The position numbers and the translations under genes were made by a program. Of a stretch of DNA of 64,000 nucleotides, positions 20,936 to 32,594 are shown piece by piece. Position 1 is the stretch's first letter, and each line of letters begins with the position of its first letter. Source of the stretch: Halichondria panicea (lineage: Eukaryota > Porifera > Demospongiae > Suberitida > Halichondriidae); the NCBI RefSeq assembly GCF_963675165.1, contig NC_087387.1, positions 2,469,501 through 2,533,500 of the forward strand. Reading direction: 5' to 3'. The notes under the pieces were generated by a model. It saw only the letters and a list, made by a program, of their open reading frames with translations. It ran no database searches and had not been told where the DNA came from.

Positions 20936-23900
20936 TTAGTTGCTCATCCTCTCCTTGAGTATCTCTTCAAGAGCAGCGAGAATCTCTTCCTCAAGCTCAT
21001 CTGAATTTATGCAGGAAAATATAGCTATAATTATTATAATTATAGCTGTATCATTGTTACTCTCATTGCATGCGTTAACTGATTACAAAATCACGGCCTA
21101 TATATAATAATACTAATGCACATATACGCTTACAATATCCCAATGCCTGGTGATAAACAAGTTCGTAATCCGACTGACGAGTATATATATATAGAGCTAC
21201 AAATTTGTACTTACTCTTTGTGTCTATTTTTGTGTGTCTGACTACTGAAGTAACTGAATCACCGTAGTTCTTGGAACCAACGTACCATGGATTGTTGATC
21301 CCTATAATGAATGGAGAAATCCCAGTACACACATGCATGTTTATTCAATCGCTATACTTATAGCCTTAATGATAGCAGACTGAATACTATCAAGCAGGTC
21401 GATAAAGCAAAATGCATAATTGCGAGTGTATATAACATTCAAGCTCACCAGCTGGTCCTCCAGGGCACTGAGGGGGGGCCCGGCACTGTTGAGTTGTTTT
21501 GTCAGTGCAGTATCGTCGACATACAGGGAAATTGTCTCCATAATTTCGAGCAAGCACGCAATAGCAGAATGAATTGACATTGTTAGTGTCTTGAAGACTT
21601 TCCAATATTTTCTCACCTATAACAGGAATAATTATATTGGAATTGTAACTTCAACATGCACTAACTTACAATCACTTTTGCAAATTGTGTTGAGATCGAT
21701 CATTTTCTGTATGAGTTTACGAGACAATTCTAAGGGATTGCTGTCAACGACGACATTATTTTTGTCTCCAGCAATCGTTTCCAAATCCTTCATGAATTGA
21801 TTTCTTCCCTGAATGTCGCTTCCATATCCATCACGCCCGGCAGCTATGATGTTGATGCTGGGATTGTTACTGATTTCCCTGAGTTTTTTAATCTGCTCCT
21901 CTAGTTTGGGATTATTTGCCCTTTGGGCATCAGTATCTGTAGATTCATCGTTAGCTCCATCTGTAATCACAATAACCACTCTTCGACGATCTTTTTTTTC
22001 CCCATTAAGAATTGCCTTGTTTAATTTCGTATTGAGTAATTCAAATGCTGTTGCAGGGTACGTCAGCAAACTTTTTGTGTACTTTACGTACGGACTCACT
22101 GGGGTGGCCCTATCAACGTTCATAAAACCATCAATTAAGTTGTTGAACTTTCCGACTGCTTCGGTACAACCCATACCAACGTTCAAAAGGTCAATAGCTT
22201 CTCGGGGCTCATCTCTTAAATCCATAAATCTTCCGTCATCTCCCCTAATAGTGGGGTACATCACTACACCTAGGCGAGTTCCTGTAGTAAGGCTACTCCC
22301 TGGATTCAATGCTGATATCATCAACTGGGTGCTGTATTGGGTTCGACAGAAATTTGGAGTAATGTAACTAGCAGTGGCATCGATCAAAAGATAGACGTCT
22401 TGGGCAGGGGTGCAACTCTCCGTGCAACAATCGTCTCCACTGAATCCTACATTACACGTGCACACCCCTCTGGTACAGGACACAGTATTTTCCACACAGG
22501 GTTCTGTGAAAATTATAATGCATCACTCACTATAATTAAAACGAATCAGAGGTGTACCGCCTACCCAGGCAAGTTCCGTCAGGACTCTCGTACAAGCCCT
22601 TCTCACAGTCACAGCAATCAGGTGGTAAATAATTCTCTTCACAGGTGCACACACCACCAAAACAGCGTTTAATATTATCACAAGCTGGTACTGCAAAAAT
22701 ACGAGTCACTCAGTAAAACAAGCACATAATAAAAGTTTAATTTACGGCTTACATTTGCATTCATCACCGTCTTTGTAATAGTCGGGAGCACACTCGCAGC
22801 AGTCCTGAGGTAAATAGCCATCTATACAGGTGCACGCTCCATCAACGCACGGAGCTTTCAGATTACGCTGACACTCTGGCACTGCAGTGAGAGACAGCCA
22901 TTGCATACATTACATGCATGGTTGAAGAATTTAGCATCACCTCTACACATAATTGTATGTGTGCTGAATATTTATATCGGTATATCAATACCCCCCAATG
23001 TTATCATGTTACTTATGTCTTACGTTTGCACTTCTTATCTACAGGATCCTTGTAATAGCCTGGAGCACATTCGCAGCAGTCAGGAGACAAGTATCCAGAT
23101 TTACACGAACACTCTCCATTGACACACTTGTCCACATTGTCCACACATGGTACTATACATATAATGTCGTCATGAAATTAAATTTACATGAACTGTACCA
23201 CCATTCATGCATATATAGGTGGGCAGAGGAGGTCTGACATGCATACACGAATCACTACAAGTACAGTGTATTGGCCAGGATGTTATCGCGTGATTAAAAA
23301 TAAATATAGGGATTCGTGCACGGTTCTCTGGAGGGAGGGGGTCACACTAAAATAGGGTTAAAGGGCTAAGAATAATAATTATTATGCTAAGGCTGTGGCA
23401 TAATTATAATGATATGGAAGCAATAAAATCCTCATTACGTTTGCATGTATCATCTATTTTATCCTTGTAATATCCTGGAGCACAATCGCAGCAGTCTTGA
23501 GGTATATATCCCGCATCGCAAGTACAAACTCCATTAGTACAAAGTTCTACATTTTTCTCGCAGCGGGATTCTAACATTAGTATGAACAAATCAAGCTACG
23601 GTGATTTATAGCACTCACTACTACATATTCCCTGCTTGTCAAAGTAACCATCTTCACATTGGCAGCAGTCTCTAGGCTTGTATCCAACTGTACACTGATC
23701 ACACCCGTCAAGTGCTGGCTGTGGGCAATTTTCCCGGCAGAAAACTGCATGATTCCATGCATGTGCATGATATACGTAAATGTGCACAAACCACACTTAG
23801 TCTATAAAAAAACATACATACATGCAACCTTTCATTATTCAGTGTAACAAGTTTGTGGGGTTAATAATTGGATACCATGCATGCATGATGCATGCATGGA

Positions 23901-24929
23901 CTCACTTGTGCACTCATTTGTGACTGGGTCCAAGTAATGAGGTCGTCCACTAACTCCCGTCAGATCACAGCTGCAGCAGTCGGGAGGGGCAAAGCCCTCT
24001 TTGCAAACACAGGAAACGTTATTACAACTATCCATATTCCCAGTCAGAGTGTTCTGAATGCATCCTGTAAGCATGGGAATCGCCGGTGTCAGTGCATATT
24101 GACACACTGTCAAGGACATGAAAGAAGCATGTTCTTGATTCAATGAGCCTAATTCCTTGTATGCATGACCACATAATTATACTTACTAACGAGAATCAAT
24201 GCCAGAACCCAAGGCTTAGTGATGTTTTTCGTGGTATATAGATGTAGACATAACTTGTGTAAAATGTCATGCAGTATAATTATAAGACAGACTATAATTA
24301 TAATAGTCTTTGCTTACTTATTTGTCCATCACATTCTCCTGGTCTGCACCCACTGCAGCTTTTAACGTCCTCGTTTTCAATATCATAACACACTCCTGAG
24401 AAACACATTCACTAAGGTTTGATTGCAAATAAATGTCACCTCTCGATCCACTAGCTGAGTAGAAATTAACACTTGTTGAGAACTGGTCACTGAGTTTGAG
24501 TATGTACCCTTTAACAGGAGTCGGCGGAATACTCACAAAAGAAGGAGGTATGCAACAAAGTCCATCACTAACGAAACAGTACTGTTTCTTTCCTATAATT
24601 AGTGCATGCATGGGAGTATATATAATTATATATAGTTATTGACACATAATTGCAAGTATTAACAATCATTTACCTTGAGAATCGAATCCACTCTCACAAA
24701 TATGGACGTATGTTGTGAGGCCTATATGGCTGTATGTGGCAGACTGGCAGATTTCTCTGCCGGGTTCAGACTGTTGCACACTAGCCATGGAGGATGCCTG
24801 GAGTAGTCCCATTTCTGACTTATGAAAATAGCCCATGTCGTCAAAGTGGCCTCTCAGCTTGCCAATCCTCCGCTTGGCCGTGGAGAGAGAAAAGACAGTG
24901 TACAGGAGAGACAGAGTGAATAACTTCAT
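20936..24929 (-). CDS. Gene B: secreted protein with 8-Cys EGF-like modules and a vWA domain, 13 exons
   Basis: Exons (minus strand): 24929-24674, 24592-24440, 24395-24318, 24064-23906, 23744-23619, 23570-23439, 23152-23024, 22881-22753, 22690-22565, 22503-21670, 21616-21449, 21301-21215, 21000-20936. They give 2,442 nt and 813 residues. All twelve introns are GT-AG and phase 1. Exon 1 encodes a signal peptide (MKLFTLSLLYTVFSLSTA). Exons 4-9 each encode one module of about eight Cys with a CTCxxGYxPxDCCxC core, and a shortened seventh opens exon 10. The rest of exon 10 is a vWA domain with LLIDATAS (MIDAS-like DxTxS) and VIVITDG. Exons 11-13 add a Cys-rich segment, NPWYVGSKNYGD and an acidic helical tail. 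There is no membrane anchor, so it is probably secreted and binds a ligand or matrix through the metal site. Function beyond that is unknown. Confidence 0.85.
21670..22503 (-). other. vWA-domain exon of gene B
   Basis: The 834-bp exon 10 carries the whole vWA fold: MIDAS-like DATAS, the MYPTIRGDDGRFMDL strand, TEAVGKFNNLIDGF, the VVIVITDG strand and NIIAAGRDGYGSD. The usual MIDAS is DxSxS; here it is DxTxS, as in paralogue C, so metal binding is plausible but not shown. The plus-strand frame on top of it is an antisense shadow. Confidence 0.8.
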
Positions 24930-24976
24930 AGCTGAACGTGTTGAAATAAGCTTGTGTGAGACGTAGATCTATATAG

Positions 24977-24989
24977 TTTTTATATATAG
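24977..24989 (-). promoter_or_regulatory. TATA-like box of gene B
   Basis: TATATATAAAAAC on the minus strand is about 50-60 bp upstream of the ATG at 24929. Fragment A and gene C have TATA motifs at matching positions beside a conserved GAGAC..G motif. Confidence 0.5.
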
Positions 24990-25249
24990 CAAAATAATAT
25001 TTTGGCACATGCGCAATGCAACAGTGCCAGATATCTAATTATGGTTTACCACAACTTCCTCGAGTACACACAGCAATGATGAGCCGCTTGAGCTTGAGCC
25101 AAAGAAGGATCAAGAAGTCTCTTCTTATTATAATGTAGAGAGTATATTGTCCCTCTATAGGAATCTGAATTCTCAGTGCTGAACCATGAATCATTTCTGA
25201 ATTCATGCGCATGCACCGAGGCATAATCACCCTAGTATCACTATGGGGG

Positions 25250-25980
25250 GCCTATACAGCTAGTGCAATACTGAGGGCCCCCCTAACATCCCAAATCGCT
25301 AGCTTTTTAAGGCCGGGGGCCCCATATCGCTTCTGCATCGGGCCGAATTGAAAAATACTAGACTAGCTAGAGACATCGAGGCTACCTCAGGTAGTGCTAT
25401 CAATACAACTACAAATAAATTGATGTCTTTAATGGATGCAGGAATAATAGGCTGACTTTTTGAGAATACTCAAAAAGAATAATAGGCAAAATAAAAAGCA
25501 TACATGTAATGTGCCAAGGCCTATACTACTGACTATAAATGCTATAGTGTTCTATAGTGTAATAAAATGCAGCTATAGCTTTTTAGACATTTAGAGATGT
25601 GCTTTGGCTTCAGAAACAGGTGGACCCAGTAAGCTTATAATGTAGATAAGTAGTTTCAGGTGTGACTCCTGATTCCTGCCGGGTAGACACCATGAGAACA
25701 TCATTATATAAAACTTAATGTAATGATCTTTACCAAAATATGCCAATTAATATTAACATTTCCAGCATGATTTATTAGGGCCTAATCAGTATATGTATGC
25801 ATGTGCAATCCCAGGAGATGAGTGCAGTATATAGTAGTCAGCAACAAAAACATTCTATAGCTATACTGTAAGCGACAAAAGACTTGTAGATCCAGCTCAG
25901 TCCCACACCCTCCTCCCAGTTCAAACACGGTTATTGCAGATAACTTCTCGTCAAGAGCATGCATGTTAAAACAAGCTCTC
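25250..25980. repeat. Upstream region of gene B with small hairpin repeat
   Basis: AATAATAGGCTGACTTTTTG...CTCAAAAAGAATAATAGGC at about 25440-25490 recurs at 28390-28445. GGCTTCAGAAACAGG...GTAGATAAGTAGTTT at 25607-25660 matches 39218-39275 upstream of gene C. This shows that the 5' flank was also duplicated. No gene. Confidence 0.6.
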
Positions 25981-25995
25981 AATGGTCTTAACTAA

Positions 25996-27245
25996 TTATA
26001 AAGCACGTAACTGGTCCACTGTAAGTGGTGAGCCACATATTCGATTGGCCTTCCTTCTTTGGTATTGTGACAATTGGGGCAACCCATTCGACTTTCTTAC
26101 GAGCGCCTTGTTCCTCGAGGTGGTTGAGCTCTTGTCCAACAATGTGGCAAATCTCATTGGTCTATAAGGCTTATAGAATTTGGGGTGAGCATTGTGATTG
26201 ACATGTAGAGTGTTGGATGTATTTAAGCCAGTTTCCGGTCCAAATAGGCTTGGTCCATTTCCATTTACAATGACGAGAACAAGAGGCCAGGGCTGATTGT
26301 GTGCCATATTTGACATGCACGTTGTGACCTTTATTTTTTGTTCAGTGTAGGTCTTCAAAATAATGCTTGATGCGGAGCTGGACATCTGGGAAGATCCTCC
26401 TTCTTGTGGCATCAAACAATAGAAACAGCTGCGTCAGTGTCTAACTCCATCGTCAGCAGTTTTCCTTCCACCTCCACAGTGACTTCGATAGTTGAAGTAG
26501 CATGCAGGAGCACTCAGTTTAAACATAAAGTATTCCTCAGATTCCGAGTCAAAGGAATCTTGTTGCACCAAATTATTTCGTTGGTGGCGTTGTTGCGTAT
26601 ATTTGTTGCAGGCATATAGATCTACAGACTGGGGCAATGTGGCCCTTCTTCCCACAAGTGTGATAGATGGTATCCTTGAATTTGCAGTCGTTAGCTGGAT
26701 GGTTGGTCTTCCCACATCTATAGCAGGATTGCTGTGAGGTCTAGTGTGAGCGAGGTCGATACTGTTCCTTGATCTTCTTAATTGATGAATCATGACCTTT
26801 GACGGAGCGAGCATTTTTCTCAATTGCATGCCTCCATTGAAACGGCAAGGTCCATAGCTTTTGCGAGTGAGAGTTCCTTCTCTGAGAGCAATCGTCGTTG
26901 AACAGCTCCGTCCCGTAGGCCGCAGACAAACCGATCGCAAAGGGCTTCCTCGAGGTAGTTAGTGAATTGACAGTGTGTTGCGAGTTTGCGAAGAGCTGCA
27001 TCGTACTGACGCAGTCTCTCCTTTGAGTTGTTGATCTCTTTTGTGAAAGTGGTAGCGCTCCACAATGGTATAGCTCTCTTGGGCTCGCAGGACCAATGAT
27101 GCTGGGAAAAGTGGGCACTTGTTTGCCATCACCGACTGAATTTGCAGCGAATAAAAGTTGGACATATTCCAGGTAGGAGGTGATAGGTTCGTCCGTTATG
27201 TTGAATGAGTTGAGAGTTTTCCTATAGGTGAGCAGTTGCCATCGT
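25996..27245 (-). mobile_element. Ty3/Gypsy-like gag and start of pol, decayed and truncated
   Basis: Reading down from about 27245, the frames encode a Gag-like stretch (YVQLLFAANSV, then KERLRQYDAALRKLATHCQF and DRFVCGLRDGAVQRRLLSE, then AKAMDLAVSMEA). Next come two zinc knuckles at about 26640-26735 (CYRCGKTNHPANDC and a Cys-poor partner, HTCGKKGHIAPVC). After a degraded protease region comes the beginning of a reverse transcriptase (EWVAPIVTIPKKEG at about 26050). At least three frameshifts and several stops interrupt it. The catalytic RT, RNase H, integrase and LTRs were not found, so it is an old truncated copy. Confidence 0.75.
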
Positions 27246-27359
27246 AGAATTTGTTAATGCACAATCCTCATCGCCAGTTGTAATAATTATTGTAGATGGA
27301 CTTGAATAATTAAAGAACTCTGATTCATAATAATTGTTGGCATGTGTACTGGCGTGATT

Positions 27360-27410
27360 GTTCATGATTTATCCTGTTCTATCCTGTTCTATCCTGTTTT
27401 ATCCTGATGT
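27360..27410 (+). repeat. Short tandem repeat ATCCTGTTCT
   Basis: Four units of (T)ATCCTGTTCT/ATCCTGTTTT/ATCCTGATGT in a row. Around it, 27250-27850 holds no recognisable gene. Confidence 0.65.
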
Positions 27411-30400
27411 ACTATTTATCATGTGTCATACCCATACATTTACGCTATTGTGTAATTCACAGTTTTTCTTTGTGGTTGTTTATTCTCACATTGATCATGC
27501 ATCCTTGTTTCTGGATCATATTCTCGATCACCCCCCTGGGACCTGACTCTTATAAATAGTTGTCCATCCATTACCTTTTAGTTGTTGGTTTTTGAGTTGC
27601 TGTCTTTGTATAGTTTGCTGGTACTATTCCCTTATTGTGAATTTACTATATGGAAGAAAATGTTTATTGGCAGTCAATCTCAACAATAGTAGTCTGTATG
27701 GTTGCAAGAAGAATCCAACAATAATTATTAACATAAGACTTACACAGGTATTAGATAACTCAAGGAATATTATTTATTTTTGAAGATAACTAACTAGAAC
27801 ACAGATGTTACATCATAGTACAGTATATAGATCGTAAATATAGATGCATGCATGTGCCGCATAGTGTATGGTAACATGTTGTGGTTGCTGATAATTTTTT
27901 TTATATAGGATATTTATTTTGTTGGTGCTACAGGTTTAGGTGTCACTGCCTGTGTTGTAGTACTTGGTTTTGTACTTTCATAATACAATCAGGCACGTAT
28001 AGTCTATAGTTCAATACGTATAATTTTACTAACAGTATTTTCATTGTGCAGTTGACAGTTATATAATATGTGAAAGACAAAGAAGAGTTAACTGACTAAA
28101 AAATTGGGCACCGTATGATTATAGAGCTCGAGACTATATAATTATACATTCACAATCGATGTTGCATGTCATGGTCGGTGTCTTGTGTGTGTTGGGAGCA
28201 GAGATATAATTATAATTGTAATAATCATTGTCATGCAGTTTGCTCAGAAATACATTATTAGCATTTTAAGCTAATAATAACTGTTGTACACAGGTTTGCA
28301 TGCAAGCTGCCAGAGATAAAGTGTTGATAGTTTGATACACAGAATAATCAACTCATTGCATACTTTGATTCGAAGGTGTACACCAAACTGGAATAATAGG
28401 CTGACTTTTTGCGAAATAGTCAAAAAGAATAATAGGCAAAATAGTTTGTCAAGGCCTATAATACAAGTCCCTATATTATGTTATAGCTATAGATCTCTAA
28501 TTAAAATTATAGTCCAATATTTTAAGTCATGTAGTTTATGCCCTCTGGCTTAGTTGCTCATCCTCTCCTTGAGTATCTCTTCAACAGCAGCGAGAATTTC
28601 CTTCTCAAGCTCATCTGAATTTATGCATGAAAAATATAGCTATAATTATAGCTGTATCATTGTTACTCTCATTGCATGCGTGAACTGATTACAAAATCAC
28701 GGCCTATATACTAATGCACATATACGCTTACAATATCCCAATGCCTGGTGATAATCAAGTTTATAATCCGACGGACGAGATTATATATATAGAGCTACAC
28801 ATTTGTACTTACTCTTAGTGTCCATTTTTGTCTGTCTGACTACTGAAGTGACTGAATCACCGTAGTTCTTGGAACCAACGTACCATGGATTGTTGATCCC
28901 TATATAATGAATGGAGAAATCCCAGTACACACATGCATGTTTATTCAATCGCTATACTTATAGCCTTAATGATAGCAGACAGAATACTATCAAGCATGCA
29001 TGTCGATAAAGCAAAATGCATAATTTCGAGTGTATATAGCATTCAAGCTCACCAGCTGGTCCTCCAAGGCACTGGGGGGGAGCCCGGCACTGTTGAGTTG
29101 TTCTGTCAGTGCAGTATCGTCGACATACAGGGAAATCGTCTCCATTCATAGGATTTCGAGCAAGCAAGCAATAGCAGAATGAATTGACATTGTTAGTGTC
29201 TTGAAGACTTTTCAATATTTTCTCACCTATAACAGGAATAATTATATTGGAATTGTAACTTCAACATGCACTAGCTTACCATCACTTTTGCAAATTGTGT
29301 TGAGATCGATCATTTTCTGTATGAGTTTACGAGACAATTCTAAGGGATTGCTGTCAACGACGACATTATTTTTGTCTCCAGCAATCGTTTCCAAATCCTT
29401 CATGAATTGATTTCTTCCCTGAATGTCGCTTCCATATCCATCACGCCCGGCAGCTATGATGTTGATGCTGGGATTGTTACTGATTTCCCTGAGTTTTTTA
29501 ATCTGCTCCTCTAGTTTGGGATTCTTTGCCCTTTGGTCATCAGTATCTGTAGATTCATCGTTAACTCCATCTGTAATCACAATAACCACTCTTCGACGAT
29601 ATCTTTCTTCCCCATTAAGAATTGCCTTGTTTATTTTCGTATTGAGTAATTCAAATGCTGTTGCAGGATACGTCAGCATACTTTTCGTATACTTTACGTA
29701 AGGACTCACTGGGGTGGCCCTATCAACGTTCATAAAACCATCAATTAAGTTGTTGAACTTTCCGACTGCTTCGGTACAACCTATACCAACGTTCAAAAGG
29801 TCAATAGCTTCTCGGGGCTCATCTCTTAAATCCATAAATCTTCCGTCGTCTCCCCTAATAGTGGGGTACATCACTACACCTAGGCGAGTTCCTGTAGTAA
29901 GGCTACTCCCCGGATTCAATGCTGATATCATCAACTGGGTGCTGTATTGGGTTCGACAGAAATTTGGAGTAATGTAACTAGCAGTGGCATCGATCAAAAG
30001 ATAGACGTCTTGGGCAGGGGTGCAACTCTCCGTGCAACAATCGTCTCCACTGAATCCTACATTACATGTGCACACCCCTCTGGTACAGGACACAATATTG
30101 TCCACACAGGGTTCTGTGAAAATTATAAAATTATAATGCATCACTCACTAATTAAAATGAATCAATGATGTATACTGCCTACCCCGACAAGTTCCATCAG
30201 GACCTTTGTACAAGTCCTTCTCACAGTCACAGCAATCAGGTGGTAAATAATTCTCTTCACAGGTGCACACGCCACCAAAACAGCGTTTAATATTATCACA
30301 AGCTGGTACTGCAAAAATACGAGTCACTCAGTAAAACAAGCACATAATAAAAGTTTAATTTACGGCTTACATTTGCATTCATCACCGTCTTTGTAGTAGT

Positions 30401-32199
30401 CGGGAGCACACTCGCAGCAGTCCTGAGGTAAATAGCCATCTTTACAGGTGCACGCTCCACCAACACACGGAGCTTTCAGATTAGGCTGACACTCTGGCAC
30501 TGCAGTGAGAGACAGCCATTGCATAAATTACATGGTTGAAGAATTTAGCATCACCCCTACACATAATTGTATGTGTGCTGAATATTTACATCAGTATATC
30601 AATGCCCCCCAATATTATACATGTTACTTATGTCTTACGTTTGCACTTCTTATCTACAGGATCCTTGTAATAGTTTTTATCACATTTGCAGCAGTCGGGA
30701 GACAAGTATCCAGGTTTACACGTACACTCTCCATTGACACACTCGTCCACATTGTCCACACACGGTACTACATATAATGTCGTCATAATTATAACATGAA
30801 CTGTACCACCATTCATGCATGCGTGGGCAAAGGAGGTCCGACATGCATGCACGAACCACTACAAGTACAGTGTATTGGCCTGGACGTTATTGCGTGACTG
30901 AAAATAAAGACTTGTAGGGATCGATTTGTGCACGCTTCCCTGGGGGGAGGGGGTCACACTATAATAGGGCTAAGAATAATTATGCTAAGGCTGTGGCAAT
31001 AATTATGATGATAAATAACTATAATTATAATATATGCAAGCAATAAAATCCTCATTACGTTTGCATGTATTATCTGTTTTATCCTTGTAATATCCTGGAG
31101 CACAATCGCAGCAGTCTTGAGGCAAATATCCCGCATCACAGGTACACACTCCACCAGTACAAAGTTCCACATTGTCCTCACAGACGGGTTCTAAAGTTAA
31201 CAAATCGAGCTGCGGTGATTTATACGTTTGGTCAAATAATTATAGCACTCACTACTACATATTCCCTGCTTGTCAAAGTAACCATCTTCACATTGGCAGC
31301 AGTCTCTAGGCTTGTATCCAACTGTACACTGATCACACCCGTCTAGGTCGGGCTGTGGGCAATTTTCCCGGCAGTAGGCTGCATGATTGCATGTGCATGT
31401 ACACATGCATGTAAGTAAGTGCATGCATGATATGTATGCACAAACCACATGCACTACAATCCTATTAAGAAAAGACGTACGTGCATGCAAGCCTTTCATT
31501 AACAGCTTTGTGGGGTTAATAATTGGACCAATCATACCATGCATGCATATAGACTCACGTGTGCACTTATTTGTGACTGGGTCCAAGTAATGAGGTCGTC
31601 CACTAACTCCCGTCAGATCACAGTTGCAGCAGTCGGGAGGGGCAAAGCCCTCTTTGCAAATACAAGCATCGTTACTACAACTATCCATATTCCCAGTCAG
31701 AGTATTCTGAATGCATCCTGCAAGCATGCATGGGAATTGTCGGCGTCAGACACATTGTCAAGGACATGGAGGAAGCATATTCTTGATTCAATGAGCCTTC
31801 CTTGCATGCATGCATGCATGACCACATATAATATACTTACTAACGCGTATCAATGCCAGAACTCATACATATAGAAGACTTAGTGATGTTTTTCATGGTA
31901 GATGTATACACATGCATGCAACTTGTGCATATAATGGTAAAATGTCATGCAGTATATAATTATAAAGACAGACTATTATAAGATGGTCTTTGCTTACTTG
32001 ATTCAACACATTCTCCTGGTCTGCACCCAAATCCACTGCAACTTTTAATATCCTCGTTTTCAATATCATAACACACTCCTGAGAAAGATAAGATCACAAA
32101 ATGCACTAAGGTTTGATTGCAAATAAATGTCACCTCTCGATCCACCAGATGAGTAGAAATTAACACTTGTTGAGAACTGCACTGAAAAAACAACTGGGT

Positions 32200-32575
32200 T
32201 AGTTTAACCTTAATGGGTAAATGTACCTTTCAACCAAAGGGTTAAAAAAACCAGCGAATAGCAAAGTAACATTTTGGAGTTTTTTCAACTGTAATAGATT
32301 AAAACTACTGTAGTTGTCAAAAGTACCTTACTCGTACAGTAAAAACTTCCAGCACCATGTTAAAACAACCATTTGTGATTGGTAATAAAAATGTAAAGGG
32401 TTAAAACTTCCACAATGGTCAAATCACTTCTCCTCATGCAGTAAAAACTCTATAATTGTGTCAAAATAACCATTTGTGGTAGGTAATAAATATATAATTG
32501 GTTAAAACTACTGGTGTGGTCAATTCCTTTACTCATGCAGTAAATCCTCCAGCACTGTGTCAAAACAACCATAAA
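32200..32575. repeat. Left subterminal repeats of transposon copy 1
   Basis: About three imperfect ~120-bp units share GTAAAAACT(T)CCAGCAC..GT, AAAACAACCATTTGTG, GGTAATAAA and GGTTAAAACT. CACTA transposons carry short subterminal repeats that bind their own proteins, so these are candidate binding sites. Confidence 0.7.
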
Positions 32576-32594
32576 TGTTCTGATAATTATGAAA

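Noticed and set aside
21813-22367. 184-codon plus-strand frame
   Set aside because: Exact antisense of the vWA exon of gene B. The same shadow appears over gene C. The coding sense is fixed by splice sites and domain.
32180-32195. Transib-type element (CACWATG ends, 5-bp duplication)
   Set aside because: The ends read CACTGAAAAA and the duplication is 2 bp in both copies. The protein lacks Transib features.
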